NCBI GenBank assembly: GCA_026770025.1
Contig: JAMXDE010000009.1
Coordinates: 372,001 to 436,000 of the forward strand
DNA: 64,000 nucleotides
Reading direction: 5' to 3'
Origin: Craspedostauros australis
Lineage: Eukaryota > Bacillariophyta > Bacillariophyceae > Mastogloiales > Achnanthaceae
Made by a program: the position numbers and the translations under genes. Shown piece by piece: positions 12,024-23,184 of the stretch. The notes beneath the pieces were generated by a model. It was given only the letters and a program-made list of their open reading frames with translations. It did not search any database and was not told the DNA's origin. Position 1 is the first letter of the stretch. Each line of letters opens with the position of its first letter.

Positions 12024-12921
12024 GGTCGCAGTCAAGAGAGTAGCGGGGAAACGATGAATGGCATTGGTGGTTGGGTGCGCGGATGGTTGGATGTCTGAGC
12101 GTGTGGGAGGATGTGAGAACGGGGATCGGAGGACGTAGAACGTAGAGTACTCGAGTACGTGCGCACAGTCCCTGTTGGCTACTCTCTTGGGCTGGCCGCG
12201 TTGGGGTTGCGGCAGCAAATGACGATGAGGGGTTGTGGAAGTGTTTTGCTCACAGACCAGACAGAACAGCAACAGTCACTCACACAAAAAAGTGAGCAAG
12301 CCCAACCAAATTCAAATTACGGATTGCATATAACGACTAGTCAGTCGCATACGACACACTATTGTTCACATCCCAGCACGACTCACACGACATGATCAAG
12401 AATGGTTCCGAAATCGAATCAAGTCGATGTGCAGTCAACAAGAGTGGACATCAACATTTTTGTGCAAAAGAGGCGTTCACGGAACATGCGGAGAGAGAAG
12501 CAACACAAACACACGAGAAACGGGGCGCCAAGAATGGACCACCATGGAAAAGGCGGAGCTGATGCAAGACCGAACACAAGTCGGCACAGCTCAACATCCA
12601 ACAACACTCGATAACACAACAACACCCAACACAGCACAGCACACCACAGCAAGAAGGCAAGAGCGAAACATCAGGGATAAGCGTCTTTGCTCTTGGGTTC
12701 TTTCAGACCAGTTTGCAATTGGCAACACATCAAGCCAGGTCTTGAAGAGAGATAGATAGAGAGAGAGCAGAAGCTGGAGGTATTGTGCCATACATCCTCT
12801 TCCCTCCTCCACTCGGTTCAGCTGCTGCTCCATCCATCTCACAAGACAGCCAATCTTCATCTCGGAAACCTGAATGCAACAGCGGCAAGGGATCGCGACA
12901 TCGAAGCGTTTCTTGTGAGCG
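12024..12921. other. Divergent promoter region
   Basis: About 0.9 kb between the divergent starts of the kinase (minus) and the AAA ATPase (plus), so it probably carries both promoters and leaders. A GATA/GA-rich patch lies near 12750-12768. No coding capacity with family resemblance was found. Confidence 0.55.
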
Positions 12922-13012
12922 ATGGACGATCTCAACTGGGACCAGAGCATCGTCAATCTGGGGCTTGGCTCCGGCGGCACGAATCAAGGCAGCAACGGCA
13001 GCAACAGCAACG

Positions 13013-13043
<31 letters not shown>

Positions 13044-14970
13044 TAGCAACAGCACAAGGAAGATGAACAAAAGCGGAGATAAGACGCCAGGCACACCGCC
13101 AGGATTGGATCGATACAAGGAAGACATGAGGGTTGCGTTGGCCATGCAGAGCGCCATGAAGAAACGGCAGCAGCATGGCATGATGACGCATCAGGACATT
13201 GACATGGCGTTGGAAGGCTTGCAGAAGGCCGAGAAGCTGGCGCAGACTGGAGAACGGACGAACCATCTTGGCACCGAGGAGGAGGCAGCGAAGATCTATG
13301 AGCTGGCGCTGGAGTCTCTCATCAAGCTCCTCAAGGCGGACCAGTCAGTCTTGCCGTCGGTGGATCGCGACAGCGTCTATGCGCATGTGCAAGTGGCGTT
13401 GACGGAGGCGGAAGCGCTCAAACGAAGGATAAAGGAGCGGAAGAGTCAACAGCAACAGCAACCCAGGCAACAGCAACAGCAACAAACGCAAGCTCGAGCA
13501 AAGCCAACCAAGCAGTCCAATTCCAATCCCAATTCAAAGCATGCATCATCCACATCGCCGCCATCCACATCGTCATCGCCAACATCATCTTCATCATCTG
13601 CAACAACGAGCACTTCCAGAATCATGACACGATCTAAAACAGCAGCAGCAACTGCTGAGGCCAAAAAGAAGTCATCAACGAGAGCGGCAGGAGCGACAGC
13701 TTCCACAACAAACGGTTCTGTCAATGGCAATTCGGCCGGATCCACTTTCCGCCTGCCATGGAATTCTTCCAGCAAGAAATCCAGCAGGGCAGACCCTCCT
13801 GCCAACAAGCAGACTTCGAGGCCAAATGCAAATAAGCAAAGCACAGGTCAACCGACTGCATCGATGGGACCCAAGCAACCCTCCAAACGGAGGATACCGC
13901 CGCCACCTGCAGCAGCCCTGTCTCGCAATCAACAAAGTCAGCAACACTTGGCATCTTCCAGACGCCAGGTGCCATCACAGCCGACCTATCCACCACCCGC
14001 GCCTGCACCTGCCAGACCTGCAAATCCAAAACCGGCTGCACCATCCAAGTATCTGGACAGCAAGGACCCGTTGGTGCAGACCGTCAAAACAGATCTCTAC
14101 GTCGACCCGTCGCAGCTGCAGAACATGACGTGGGACGACATTGCTGGCCTTGCAGACGCCAAGCAGTCGCTGCAAGAGGCGGCCATCCTGCCGTTGATGC
14201 GCCCTGACTTGTTCACTGGATTGCGCAAACCCCGCAATATATTGCTGTACGGACCGCCAGGAACTGGAAAGACCATGCTGGTGCGTGCCGTTGCCAAGGA
14301 AAGCCAGTGTCTGCTCTTCCTCTGCACGGCCAGCGCATTGACGTCCAAATGGCACGGCGAGGGCGAGAAGCTCGTTCGCACCTTGTTCGAGGTTGCGAGA
14401 GCTGCAGCACCATCCATCATCTTCGTGGACGAGATGGACGCCCTGCTCTCCACGCGAAAAAGCGACGGCGAGCACGAGGCAAGCAGACGCTTCAAGACGG
14501 AATTCATGACGCAGGTCGATGGCATCGTCAAGGGCGACGAGACCAACGGAAAGCACGTGCTCGTCATCGCCTGCACCAACTGCCCGTGGGATATCGATTC
14601 CGCCGTCCTGCGACGATTCCCGCGCAGAATCTACATCCCGTTACCCGACAAGGACACGCGCAAGGTCCTGGTTAAGAAGCTCCTCGAAAAGGCCGGTCAG
14701 CACAGCCTCAGCCGAACGGAAATCAGAGAGGTCGTCAAGCGCACGGAGGGATTCTCCGGATCCGACCTCACCTCCATCGCATCCGAAGCCTCGTTCGGGC
14801 CTCTGCGAGATCTGGGTGGCATGAACGCCATCCGGGACGTCGCCGTCAACGATATTCGCCCCATCGCCTTGAAGGATTTTGAAACCGCAATCAATCAGGC
14901 CACCAAGTCCGTCTCGCAGGATCTGTTGACACAGTACAGCGAATGGAAGCAGCAGCAGGCGGCGTCATGA
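12922..14970 (+). CDS. Spastin-type microtubule-severing AAA ATPase with MIT domain
   Basis: An uninterrupted 682-residue protein. After a Ser/Asn/Gly-repeat N-terminus, an MIT-like helical domain spans about residues 85-175. A long low-complexity linker (poly-Gln, Ser/Thr, Pro-rich) runs to about 375, followed by a meiotic-clade AAA module. Walker A GPPGTGKT is at 444-451 and Walker B IIFVDEMD at 499-506, with EASRRFKTEF and the arginine finger region VLRRFPRRIY downstream. The C-terminal helix with SVS..LL..Y.EW matches spastin/katanin/fidgetin enzymes. The MIT domain plus GSDL and GPLRDL motifs favour spastin over katanin p60. Such enzymes use ATP to pull on tubulin tails and sever microtubules, or act with ESCRT-III. 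VDEMD replaces the commoner VDEID. No membrane hairpin is visible. Confidence 0.9.
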
Positions 14971-15150
14971 GAATACAGCAGAGCAAGCACATGTGTGGTA
15001 TGCTCTCCTAAAATAATAGCAGGCCGTATTGAATTTTAATATGATATCGCCTGTGCCATCGGAACTGAATACAGAAGAGTAGAATAGAGTAACATGAAAG
15101 GTAGTTGCGGTCGGATCACTTTCCCGTCTCCCTGATCGTTTTCGTCGCAT

Positions 15151-18100
15151 CTACTGCACCACGCATGCGCAGCACAAGCCAGTCTCCACCGGAGCTGGCT
15201 CGGATCCCAATCCCCCCTTGGGCGCTGTTTTAGCTTCCGCAGCAGCAACGCCGCTGTCGTTCGCCACCACTTCGTTGGGCGCGCCGTCACCTTTGACAAG
15301 ATCGAACTTCTCCTGCGCCAACTCCAAGGCGCTTTCGGGATTCTCCTTCTCGTCGAATGGCCTGTCCGATTCTTCCTTCTTGAATTCTTTCGGGACGTGC
15401 TTTGCATCGCCTTGCGCCATGGGACTGACTTGCACGTCGGGCACGGGTGTGTCCGATGCTTGGTTCATCACCAACGACAGAGCGATGGAAGACTTACCAT
15501 CGTCATGTTGCTTCAGGTACTCGGCGGCTTCTTGAGGTTCGCGGGCGAATCGGAATCCTTCCACATCGTCATCGAGTAGGAGCTGTGTGTGGAGGGAAGG
15601 TGGTGGGTGAAGTGGTGAGTGAACGAATGGGCAAATTGAATAGCGAGGTACAAATACTCGTGTGTATCATCGGACGACATGGCATCAAAGCACCGTCGAT
15701 AACAGGGAACTTACTCTCAAGGCAGAATTCGTGACATCCGGTTCGTCGACTGGTCCTCTCAATGTCTTGCCTTCCACACTCTGCTCATCCGCGTGATTTG
15801 TGTTTGTGTTTCCATGGGCCACGTATGCAGCAATGTGGCGTGTGCGCATGCATGGTAGTTTGCAAAAGGAAACAACGTGTGAGAGACAGATTCGTCCACT
15901 TGCACTGTATCGTATCGTATCCCGCCATTATGTCCACACAATCAATCGCAAATTAACCGACAAACCGACTCGCTAACCAACCAACCAACATACTCACCTC
16001 CGTCGGGAAATCATTCTCCTCCACTTGAAGGAAGTAGTAGAGCTTGTTGCTGTTCTCGTTTTTCAACAGGATCTTGTTCTCGTGCTCGATTGCCTCTGTA
16101 CGCAGGACGGCTGGTTTCAAGCGTTCCAATTTGGCGCGCACATCAATTCCGGTGACGTGATGCAATTCTCGTGCTGCACCTTCGCGGCCGGCCAACTGTA
16201 ACTGGACGGATTCGTGTCCAGTGAGTTTGGCTGTTGTTAACGGGTGTTCGGGCAGTGCAAGAGCATGTGCGTGTGTGAGAGAATGAATTGACAACCATCA
16301 TGTTTTTGTGCATCCTGCAAAACAGCATCACCAACGTATTGACCATGCAACCAGCGGCGCACGGCAAGCACAGGAAATTGAACACGTGAACAAGCAAGCA
16401 TGGAACATACCTGCGCTCAGGAATTCTTTCTCGACCAGCGCACCACCTGGCACGACGTATCGTGGCGTCTCGGGATTGATGCTTTGCTTCAGCAGCAGGA
16501 GACCACGCGTGCGATGCACCAAGAAGACGAATGCCTCGTAGCTCGTGTTGGCATAGTCGATCTTGCATTCCCCGTTGTGCAGCTGGACCTCGGAATCGCC
16601 CTGAAAGACGAAGGTCTTGTCAAGACTGGTGGCATCGACCTCTCCCATCTCGGCCTTGCCGGAATCCAACACCATGACGTCGAATCCGCGTGCCACGCTG
16701 ACGGCCTCCTTGTCCTTGATCTTGGCGGCCTGCTTCAGAGTTCGCTGCTTCTGACGGAAGGCTTCGCCGTAGACGAACTGCGTGTTGGGTTGGCCGGGAT
16801 TGCTGTTGTCACTGAATTTGGCACGGATGGTGGAAAGGTCTGTGGAACTGCGGCGCTGTTGCGGCGGCGTTTTGGATCGCAAATGTGCTTTGGATGTGGG
16901 GGAGGTCGGGCTGGAGGGTGTTGTGAATGCGAGCTTGCGAACTCCGACCGGCGACGCCGATGGGATGGGGATCTTGTCCGGTGGCAGTTCGGAGACCTTG
17001 TTCTTCCTAGCTTGCTCGAGGTAGGCGTTCATTCTGTTGGAGACCTTCTTGCTCTTTCTTGCCCCAAGGGCCGTGAAGGATGTGGTATCCGGGGTGGCAT
17101 CGCTCTTGTTAGTTGCGTTTGTTCCTGTGGTGGCCTCACTGACGCTGGTCATGTTAGTCTCGGTGCTTGCCGTCGTCTTTTGCGATGCATGGGACTGGTT
17201 TGACACGGGAGTGGCGCTGGCAGCTGCCGCTTTGGGTGTCTTGTAGTCGGTGTCTGCTGTGAATTATGGCACAGTGTGGAATGCATGAAGTAGTGAAGTG
17301 TGGCATTGCGTGGGATGAGTGATGATGGCATGGCATGGCATGGTATTGAGCATTGAACACACCAGAGCGTTACTGCTGTGCTTGATTTGACGAAGAAAGG
17401 GTAACGAGGAAAATTGAACCACTCATAACATGCACTGCACAGACAGAAGTCATCCAGGGACCATGCTTGCTTGTACGTACCTGCAGTGCTAACTTCACGT
17501 GGCGTGAAAAGTGGCTCCCGAGGTGATCCACCATGATTGCTGAAGGCATCAGCTGGCAAAAACAAAGTAAAGAAAATGGAGGGGCAAATGGAAGGGAGGA
17601 ATGAAAAGATGTGGACACAGTGAGAGAGACTGGTAGACAGAGCTTGTGGATCATTGTGTTCAATTGTCACATCAATGACAGCGGCTGCGACCAACAGTGA
17701 CGGCGGCGAGGGTGTTGGACCAATATTGCAGTCGCAATGACATGAGACACTTACCGAAGGTCATGCTGGTGTTGACTGGACGTGGGGCTGTTTTGGGTGC
17801 TTCGTGGTTGCCGTGATGATCTGCCACAGGACTCATGGGCGGCCTGTTGTACGCGTCGGCGTTGGCTTTGGCTTCCGCAATCTCTCTAGCTCTGCGACGA
17901 TCTTGCTCCTCTTGGAGCATGCGCTGTCTGGAAGCCTCCGCAAGCAGACGTGCCTCCTTGGCCTTTGCCAACCGCTCGGCCTCAGCCTCCAGTCTCTGTC
18001 GACGTTCCTCGGCCGCCTTTGCCTCTTCCTCTTGTAGTCGCTTGGCTTCGGCCGCCTTTTGTTGTTCTTCTTCCCGTCGTCGCTTGACCTCAGCGGCTCT

Positions 18101-19087
18101 CTTGCGCGCTGCCTCCTCGATGGCGGCACGCTCCTCTTCTTCCTTCTCCTCGAGGATGGCTTGGGCCCTCGCGAGAGCTTCCTTCCTCGCACGCGCCTGT
18201 TCTTCCTCCTTTTCCTTCTTGAGTTGAGCGGCTCGTTGTCTGGCCTCTTCCTCAATCTGCTGCCTGATCTTCTCTTCCTCGTTTTGCTTCAGCAAGTCGG
18301 CCTCACGGTTGGCCTTTTGCGGTTCGTCGTCTGGGTGCTCTTCCTCTGGTTGGGCTTCGGTAGCGACGGTGTCTTCTTGTTCCTTGGGTGGCTGCTCTGG
18401 GCGAGCTTCGTCAGCGACGATGTCTGACACGATGTCTTCGGTGACCTCTTCGGTAACCTCTTCAATCAGCTCCTCGATGATCTCTTCCGTGATCTCTTCA
18501 ACGACGTTATCTTCGGTGGCAGCCTCTTCAACCACAGTCTCTACAACGATGGTCTCTTCGACGACTGTCTCTTCGATGGTTGGTTCTTGAACAGCGGGCT
18601 CTTCGACGACAGCCTCCTCGACGACAGCGTCTTCGGTGGCCTCGTCAGTGGCAGGTTGGTCGACGACGACGTCCTCGACGACGTTCTCAATCACCTGGAC
18701 GTATTCTTCTTCTTCAACTATCTCTTCGTTGACGACCGTGGGTTCAACGGCCTCGTCCTTGACTTCAGAAGCGTCCTCTTGTTCTTGGTTGGCATCCTCC
18801 AGAAGTGGTTCTGCTGCTGGCGCTTCCACTACCACTGCTGGTGCTGCTTCTTGCTCCGGCTGTTCGTTGGATGAATCTTGCGATTCGGCCTTGTCTTCTG
18901 TTTTGGTGGCAGCATCGATGCAATCGCGGCACTTGCGCGTGGTGGCAGACTTCTTCCATTGCTTTCCAGAAAAGTCGCCCTTGGTCTTGGGCATGTCGCA
19001 GGTGTTGCACTTGGTTTCTGATTCCGCCATCGTCGTCGTCGTCGTGGGCATTGTGCTGGCGCCTGGATCTTCTTCGGTTGCCGCCAT
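15151..19087 (-). CDS. Stc1-like zinc finger / coiled coil / degenerate Nudix fusion protein, 5 exons
   Basis: The model is exons 19087-17755, 17552-17481, 17253-16411, 16230-15998 and 15582-15151. All junctions are GT-AG and in phase, giving 970 aa. Residues 27-56 form a CxxC...FS..QW.K...CxxC zinc-binding motif like the Stc1 domain. Residues 70-230 are Glu/Val-rich imperfect repeats, and about 240-420 is a highly charged (E/K/R/A) coiled coil. A Ser/Thr-rich stretch follows. A Nudix-like fold lies near 700-828: a YEAFVFLVH strand, LLLLKQ and PGGALVEKE, then a REL helix. The box is abnormal: about 22 residues separate GGALVEKE from REL, and the catalytic EE is HV (RELHHVTGI). The tail ends in CCACVVQ, which could be lipid-modified. 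Function is unknown; loss of hydrolysis is inferred. It could be two genes, but the phased exons argue for one. Confidence 0.72.
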
Positions 19088-20397
19088 CGTCGTCTCGAGC
19101 GGTCGTTTCGTTGCTGTTCTCCTAATTGCCTTCTGGATGATTGTTCTCGTCTCCTCTTCTTGTTGTCGTCTGGAGGTCCTGCGATGGTCGTTGAATCGAT
19201 GCAGCGGAGTTCCTTTGGAGTGAGTTGTCGATGGAGAACACGCTCTGGGGTCTGCACCTCTGCTCTCTGAGATGCACAAATGAGTGGAGGATTGTGGGTT
19301 CTTGGGTGCGGCCTTCAATGGATGACGATGCAAACGCAGCAGAGGGTTCAGCAGCTACGGTTGCACTTGATCTTGGATGCCTTCTGATTGTGTTTCTCTC
19401 TGCCTCCGCGTCTTGGTGGTGGTGTTGGTGGTGGTCGTGGTGCAAGGAGGGCAACCACGACATGAATGTTGTCACAAGTGGAGTGGTTGCTTCGCATCGC
19501 CTTCACGTTGGCTTCACGTCATTCGCTCTTCCTCGTTCCGCACACCCAACCACGACACCCCTATTTTCAACACGGTGATTGCAAAATTTACGGACTGTTG
19601 CGACACGTGAACGGCGATTGGTGCCACGCCGGAACAGAAATTTCCCTCCCCCCACGGCTAATTAAATTTGTCGATGATTGCCAAAAAAGCGTTGGTAGCC
19701 ATGACATTCCAACCGCCGTGTCATGATTGGCGGACTTCTTGGCGCCAGCACGTTCTGGTGCGAAAGATACCGTCGCATCCAAGATCTTCCTTTCAAGTTG
19801 CATCATTATTTTCGCCCTCTCTGTTTTGGCATCAACAACATCTGACGGAGGTCAGCATCATCGGTGCAGTATCTTCAGCTTCACCTGTGTTCACGATGGA
19901 ATGCAACGACGCCCATACATGTCAGCCATGGCCTCTTGGGCTGAGTTGTGCGTCCATAGGCTCACGAGTGTCGCTGTCTGTCGTCAAGAGTGAGGCACAT
20001 TCCATCAACAATCCATGGAGCAGAGCGTTGTTTGACGAAGCGACAACACAACATCGGCCACACTCGAGCTGCTGCCCAAGGCACTTGAGAAAGCATGGCA
20101 TGACATGACAAGACAGAAGACTAGCACATCGTCCCATGCTATGCCACCTTTCCACCCTCCATTTTAATTTGAGATTGGATGTGAGTCCTATTCTACTTGG
20201 AAACGCCCGTGCCGGCAATTACATTAATGGTGATCAATCCTCGATCCGCCTCTCCACACACAAGAGAGACTCTCAACTCCCATTGGCAAAAGAGTTGGGC
20301 ACAGAAAGAGATGGACCATCATTTCTCCTCCCTCGAGAAACAGAATATTCTAATATTGCTCCATAAGCACGACGGAACTGCCTCGATCACGTCATGA
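19088..20397. other. Upstream region of the zinc-finger/Nudix gene
   Basis: About 1.3 kb between the start of the minus-strand gene to its left and the stop of the next minus-strand gene. The frame of the former stays open upstream to 19333, so a longer N-terminus is possible but looks like a leader. No other gene is supported. Confidence 0.5.
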
Positions 20398-21132
20398 TCA
20401 TTCATCCCGAAGACGTCGCCGGATCTCATTCCGCAAGCGCTCGCGCCGTGCGCCGACGAACCAGGCATTCCTCAGATTGTCCAGCTCGGTCGTCAATCGC
20501 TGCGACTCACGAATCTGATAATGCGCCCGCACCGCGTTCGACGATCGGCTCAGATGCATGTGCAGTCCATTGTGGGAGGCGCCCACCTGCACGTACATCT
20601 TCAGGGTCTCGATCGACATGCCCTTCTCGACCAGTTCCACGAGATCCTTGCGCGCGTCGGCGCCGAACGGATCGTGACGCCCATCGTGCCAAAACCCGAA
20701 TGTCGTCACCAGCTCGCCGTAGTAGGCGTCAACGTCGCCACCCGCGGAAGCGTAGATGCGGCGCACGTACAGCTCGTTCATATCCAACTGGGGATCGCTG
20801 CGGCCGATCGATTTCAAGGCGCTGCGCAAGAGGAGCCGGAAGTGGGACATGTCGGCGTTCTTGCCCCACAGCGTAGCGTGCCGTTTCACAGCCAGCAGGC
20901 CATCGTCGTCGCATTCCTTCCAGAATTTAGGGGAATCCAACTTCAACGGCGTGGCGTAGCGCTCGTCCATCGGATGGTACGGAACGGGAGCGGTCATGGG
21001 GTCGTATCCGCAGTTGGAGCCGATGAAGAGGCCAATCAGCAAGGGAATCACGATCCTGAGGACATCCTCGTGGAAACAGAATCGCACGATCTTGCGCGGT
21101 TTGCGGATCTTTCTGTGGCGGGCGTTCAACAT
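20398..21132 (-). CDS. Unknown single-pass membrane protein, tandem copy 1
   Basis: A 244-residue protein starting at the ATG at 21132 (MLNARH). A strongly basic N-terminus (RHRKIRKPRK) precedes one hydrophobic helix (VLRIVIPLLIGLFIG), suggesting a type II membrane protein with its C-terminal 190 residues in the lumen or outside. The soluble part shares with its two neighbours the motifs RYATPL.LDS, SIGRSDP, GGD.DAYY, LVTTF.FWH.GR.DPF, YV.VGA.H and SQ.L. I recognise no known family. Its three-copy array with the same orientation and 0.65-kb spacing points to recent duplication. Much of the core is nearly identical in sequence to copy 3 and less so to copy 2. Confidence 0.78.
   Translation of the reverse strand: MLNARHRKIRKPRKIVRFCFHEDVLRIVIPLLIGLFIGSNCGYDPMTAPVPYHPMDERYATPLKLDSPKFWKECDDDGLLAVKRHATLWGKNADMSHFRLLLRSALKSIGRSDPQLDMNELYVRRIYASAGGDVDAYYGELVTTFGFWHDGRHDPFGADARKDLVELVEKGMSIETLKMYVQVGASHNGLHMHLSRSSNAVRAHYQIRESQRLTTELDNLRNAWFVGARRERLRNEIRRRLRDE
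20571..20842 (-). repeat. Near-identical block shared with tandem copy 3
   Basis: This 272-base stretch matches 23397-23668 with only nine differences that I count by eye, without gaps. Sequence on both sides falls off sharply. It encodes the conserved core of the membrane protein. Confidence 0.85.
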
Positions 21133-21787
21133 GGTGGATGATTTGACAATGTTCGAATTTATGATGAATTTATGACCGGATGCTGCATCCCTCAGCAACC
21201 TCCATGATTCAATTCGATGCGATGAGCTCGTTGCTCAGCATTCACTGCACACAAGCATAGCCGATGCACGAGTACAACAACCGCAAGCCTGCGTGGGTCT
21301 CATGCGTTGAATACGACCATACTAATACACAGACGATGGCATTGCATTCGATGGCAAAGCTACGAAGTGAATGAGTCTTCTTCGTGGGACTCCAACAGGG
21401 ATGCAGTTCCAATGCATGTGACTGCCATCAATGAATGAGCTTCATTCGCAACTCATCATGCTCTCGCAAATACAACATAGATGCATGAATGGACGGTTGG
21501 GTGGGTTATTATCTGCCAACTGCAAAAGTGGCATTGGCCATATCCTTCCAACTGTGACGCAACTCATTTGCGACGAAGCTTGATCACCCACTCACATCAA
21601 AATCTGAGCATACCATTACACAATCATACCTACGAGCACCAGTGGACATACCTACATCGCAAGCTTCTGCAACGACGTTACGTACTGTCAGGGTTTGGTT
21701 TAGAGATTGGTATGGTATCTACACCCCTTCGCATGGTCGAACTTGCTCAACCAATACAGCGCCTGGAATGGGCACATTGCCGCGACT
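21133..21787. other. Intergenic region between tandem copies 1 and 2
   Basis: About 0.65 kb, including the presumed promoter of copy 1. No coding frame or repeat was recognised. Confidence 0.5.
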
Positions 21788-22522
21788 TCATTCACCTCGG
21801 AGCCGTCTGTCAATCTCCCTCTTCAGCTCCATCCACTTCTTCTCAGCTTTGACGCTCCAATGTTCCACCAATCCCTTGCGCTCGCTCTTCAGCGTCTGCG
21901 AATCTCGAATCTGCACATAAGCGTCCACCGCATTCGTTGACAGGCTCAAGCGCTTGTGAAGTGAATTGTGGGTTGCCCCCACTTCCACGTACGTCCGGAA
22001 TGCTTCGAGGGACATCCCATCCTCCACCAACGTCATCAATTCGTGACGAGCACCGCCGGGAAACGGATCGTTGCGTCCTTCATGCCAAAAGGCAAACGTG
22101 GTCACAAGATCGTTGTAGTACGCATCAATGTCCCCGCCCACGGCGGCGAAGACACGACGCAGATACATCTGATCCGTTTCCAACGCGGGGTCGCTGCGAC
22201 CGATGGATTGCAAGGCGCTGCGCAGGATGAGCTGGAACTCAGTCATATCCATCTTGTGGCCCTTTTGTGCCACATGGCGCTTGACGGCTATCAATCCTTC
22301 CTCGTCACACTTTCGCCAAAACAAATGCGAATCCAATTCCAATGGTGTGGCGTAGCGCAAATCCAATGGATGTGGCGGCGGATTCGGCGCAACATCGCAG
22401 CTTCGATTGCAGCCCATCCAACGGCCAATCAGGAAGGGAATCATGATCTTGATAATGACCATGAAGCCGTTGCATCGCACACGGTTGGGTGGCGTGCACG
22501 GTTCATCGTAGGTGTTCAACAT
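21788..22522 (-). CDS. Unknown single-pass membrane protein, tandem copy 2
   Basis: A 244-residue paralogue starting at the ATG at 22522 (MLNTYD). The hydrophobic helix MVIIKIMIPFLIG is followed by GRWMGCN. It keeps the shared motifs HPLD.RYATPL.LDS, SIGRSDP, GGDIDAYY, LVTTFAFWHEGRNDPF and VGATHNSLH. It is more divergent than copies 1 and 3 are from each other, both in protein and DNA. The soluble domain is probably lumenal, judged from the positive N-terminal flank. No known family was recognised. Confidence 0.78.
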   Translation of the reverse strand: MLNTYDEPCTPPNRVRCNGFMVIIKIMIPFLIGRWMGCNRSCDVAPNPPPHPLDLRYATPLELDSHLFWRKCDEEGLIAVKRHVAQKGHKMDMTEFQLILRSALQSIGRSDPALETDQMYLRRVFAAVGGDIDAYYNDLVTTFAFWHEGRNDPFPGGARHELMTLVEDGMSLEAFRTYVEVGATHNSLHKRLSLSTNAVDAYVQIRDSQTLKSERKGLVEHWSVKAEKKWMELKREIDRRLRGE

Positions 22523-23184
22523 GGTGGTGGAGAGCAAGAAAGAAGAAAGAAAGAGAGAGAGAGAGAAATGAGAATGGAGCAACATGCAGCTCAGGAGCAT
22601 TGTATTGCGTCGTGTCGTTCTCGACAGCACAGCACACGGATGTTCCAACGAAACCCGAATCGTCCAACATCATCAGTCTGTGGGATCTCCCCGCGTCGTT
22701 CTGTCACGTGGCAAAAAAACACGAACTTCCACCTCCACGATTTGGTGATATTCCTCAGATCCAAACTGTTCTGAAACACAAGAGAGTCTCCTCACATCAC
22801 ATCGTGCACAACAGGCCATGGGAGAACAGCCAATCAGGAAAGTCGATGGTCAGCTCAAGGATGGGGAGGAAGTTCCCCGAAGAATAGACGGGATGGATGA
22901 GCATGCTAAGGTAATATACCCTCTTTGGATGGCGTGGTACGTTTGCCTTGCTGATGGCACCGCGTGTTTTGTTTGCGCCGGACCATCATCGAATCGTGGA
23001 TAAAGTGGGCCTCGCCACAAACTTGGATCGTCCACACGAAATTGGAATATGTGCTTCCACAACACACACTGCTCTGACGTGCAATATCTACTGCAACACA
23101 CAAGTGTACTCGAAACTCATTCTTGTCCCATATAATACTACTCTTTGGACAATGACAATGCTTCCACCTTCACTTCCTCGGATC
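22523..23184. other. Intergenic region between tandem copies 2 and 3
   Basis: About 0.66 kb. It begins with a GA-rich tract (22533-22569) just upstream of the copy 2 start, probably in its leader or promoter. No gene was seen. Confidence 0.5.
22533..22569. repeat. GA/GAAA-rich simple repeat
   Basis: A purine run (GAAA units followed by GA units) immediately 5' of the copy 2 coding region. Confidence 0.8.

Noticed and set aside
12024-12272. N-terminal extension of the kinase
   Set aside because: Low-complexity His/Pro/Ser sequence with no conserved motif. The ATG at 12023 is a better start, and the extension looks like 5' leader.
18420-18730. GAC/TCT-type repetitive DNA that could be a tandem-repeat locus
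   Set aside because: It encodes the Glu/Val-rich part of the zinc-finger/Nudix protein in frame, so the repetition is explained by protein composition.
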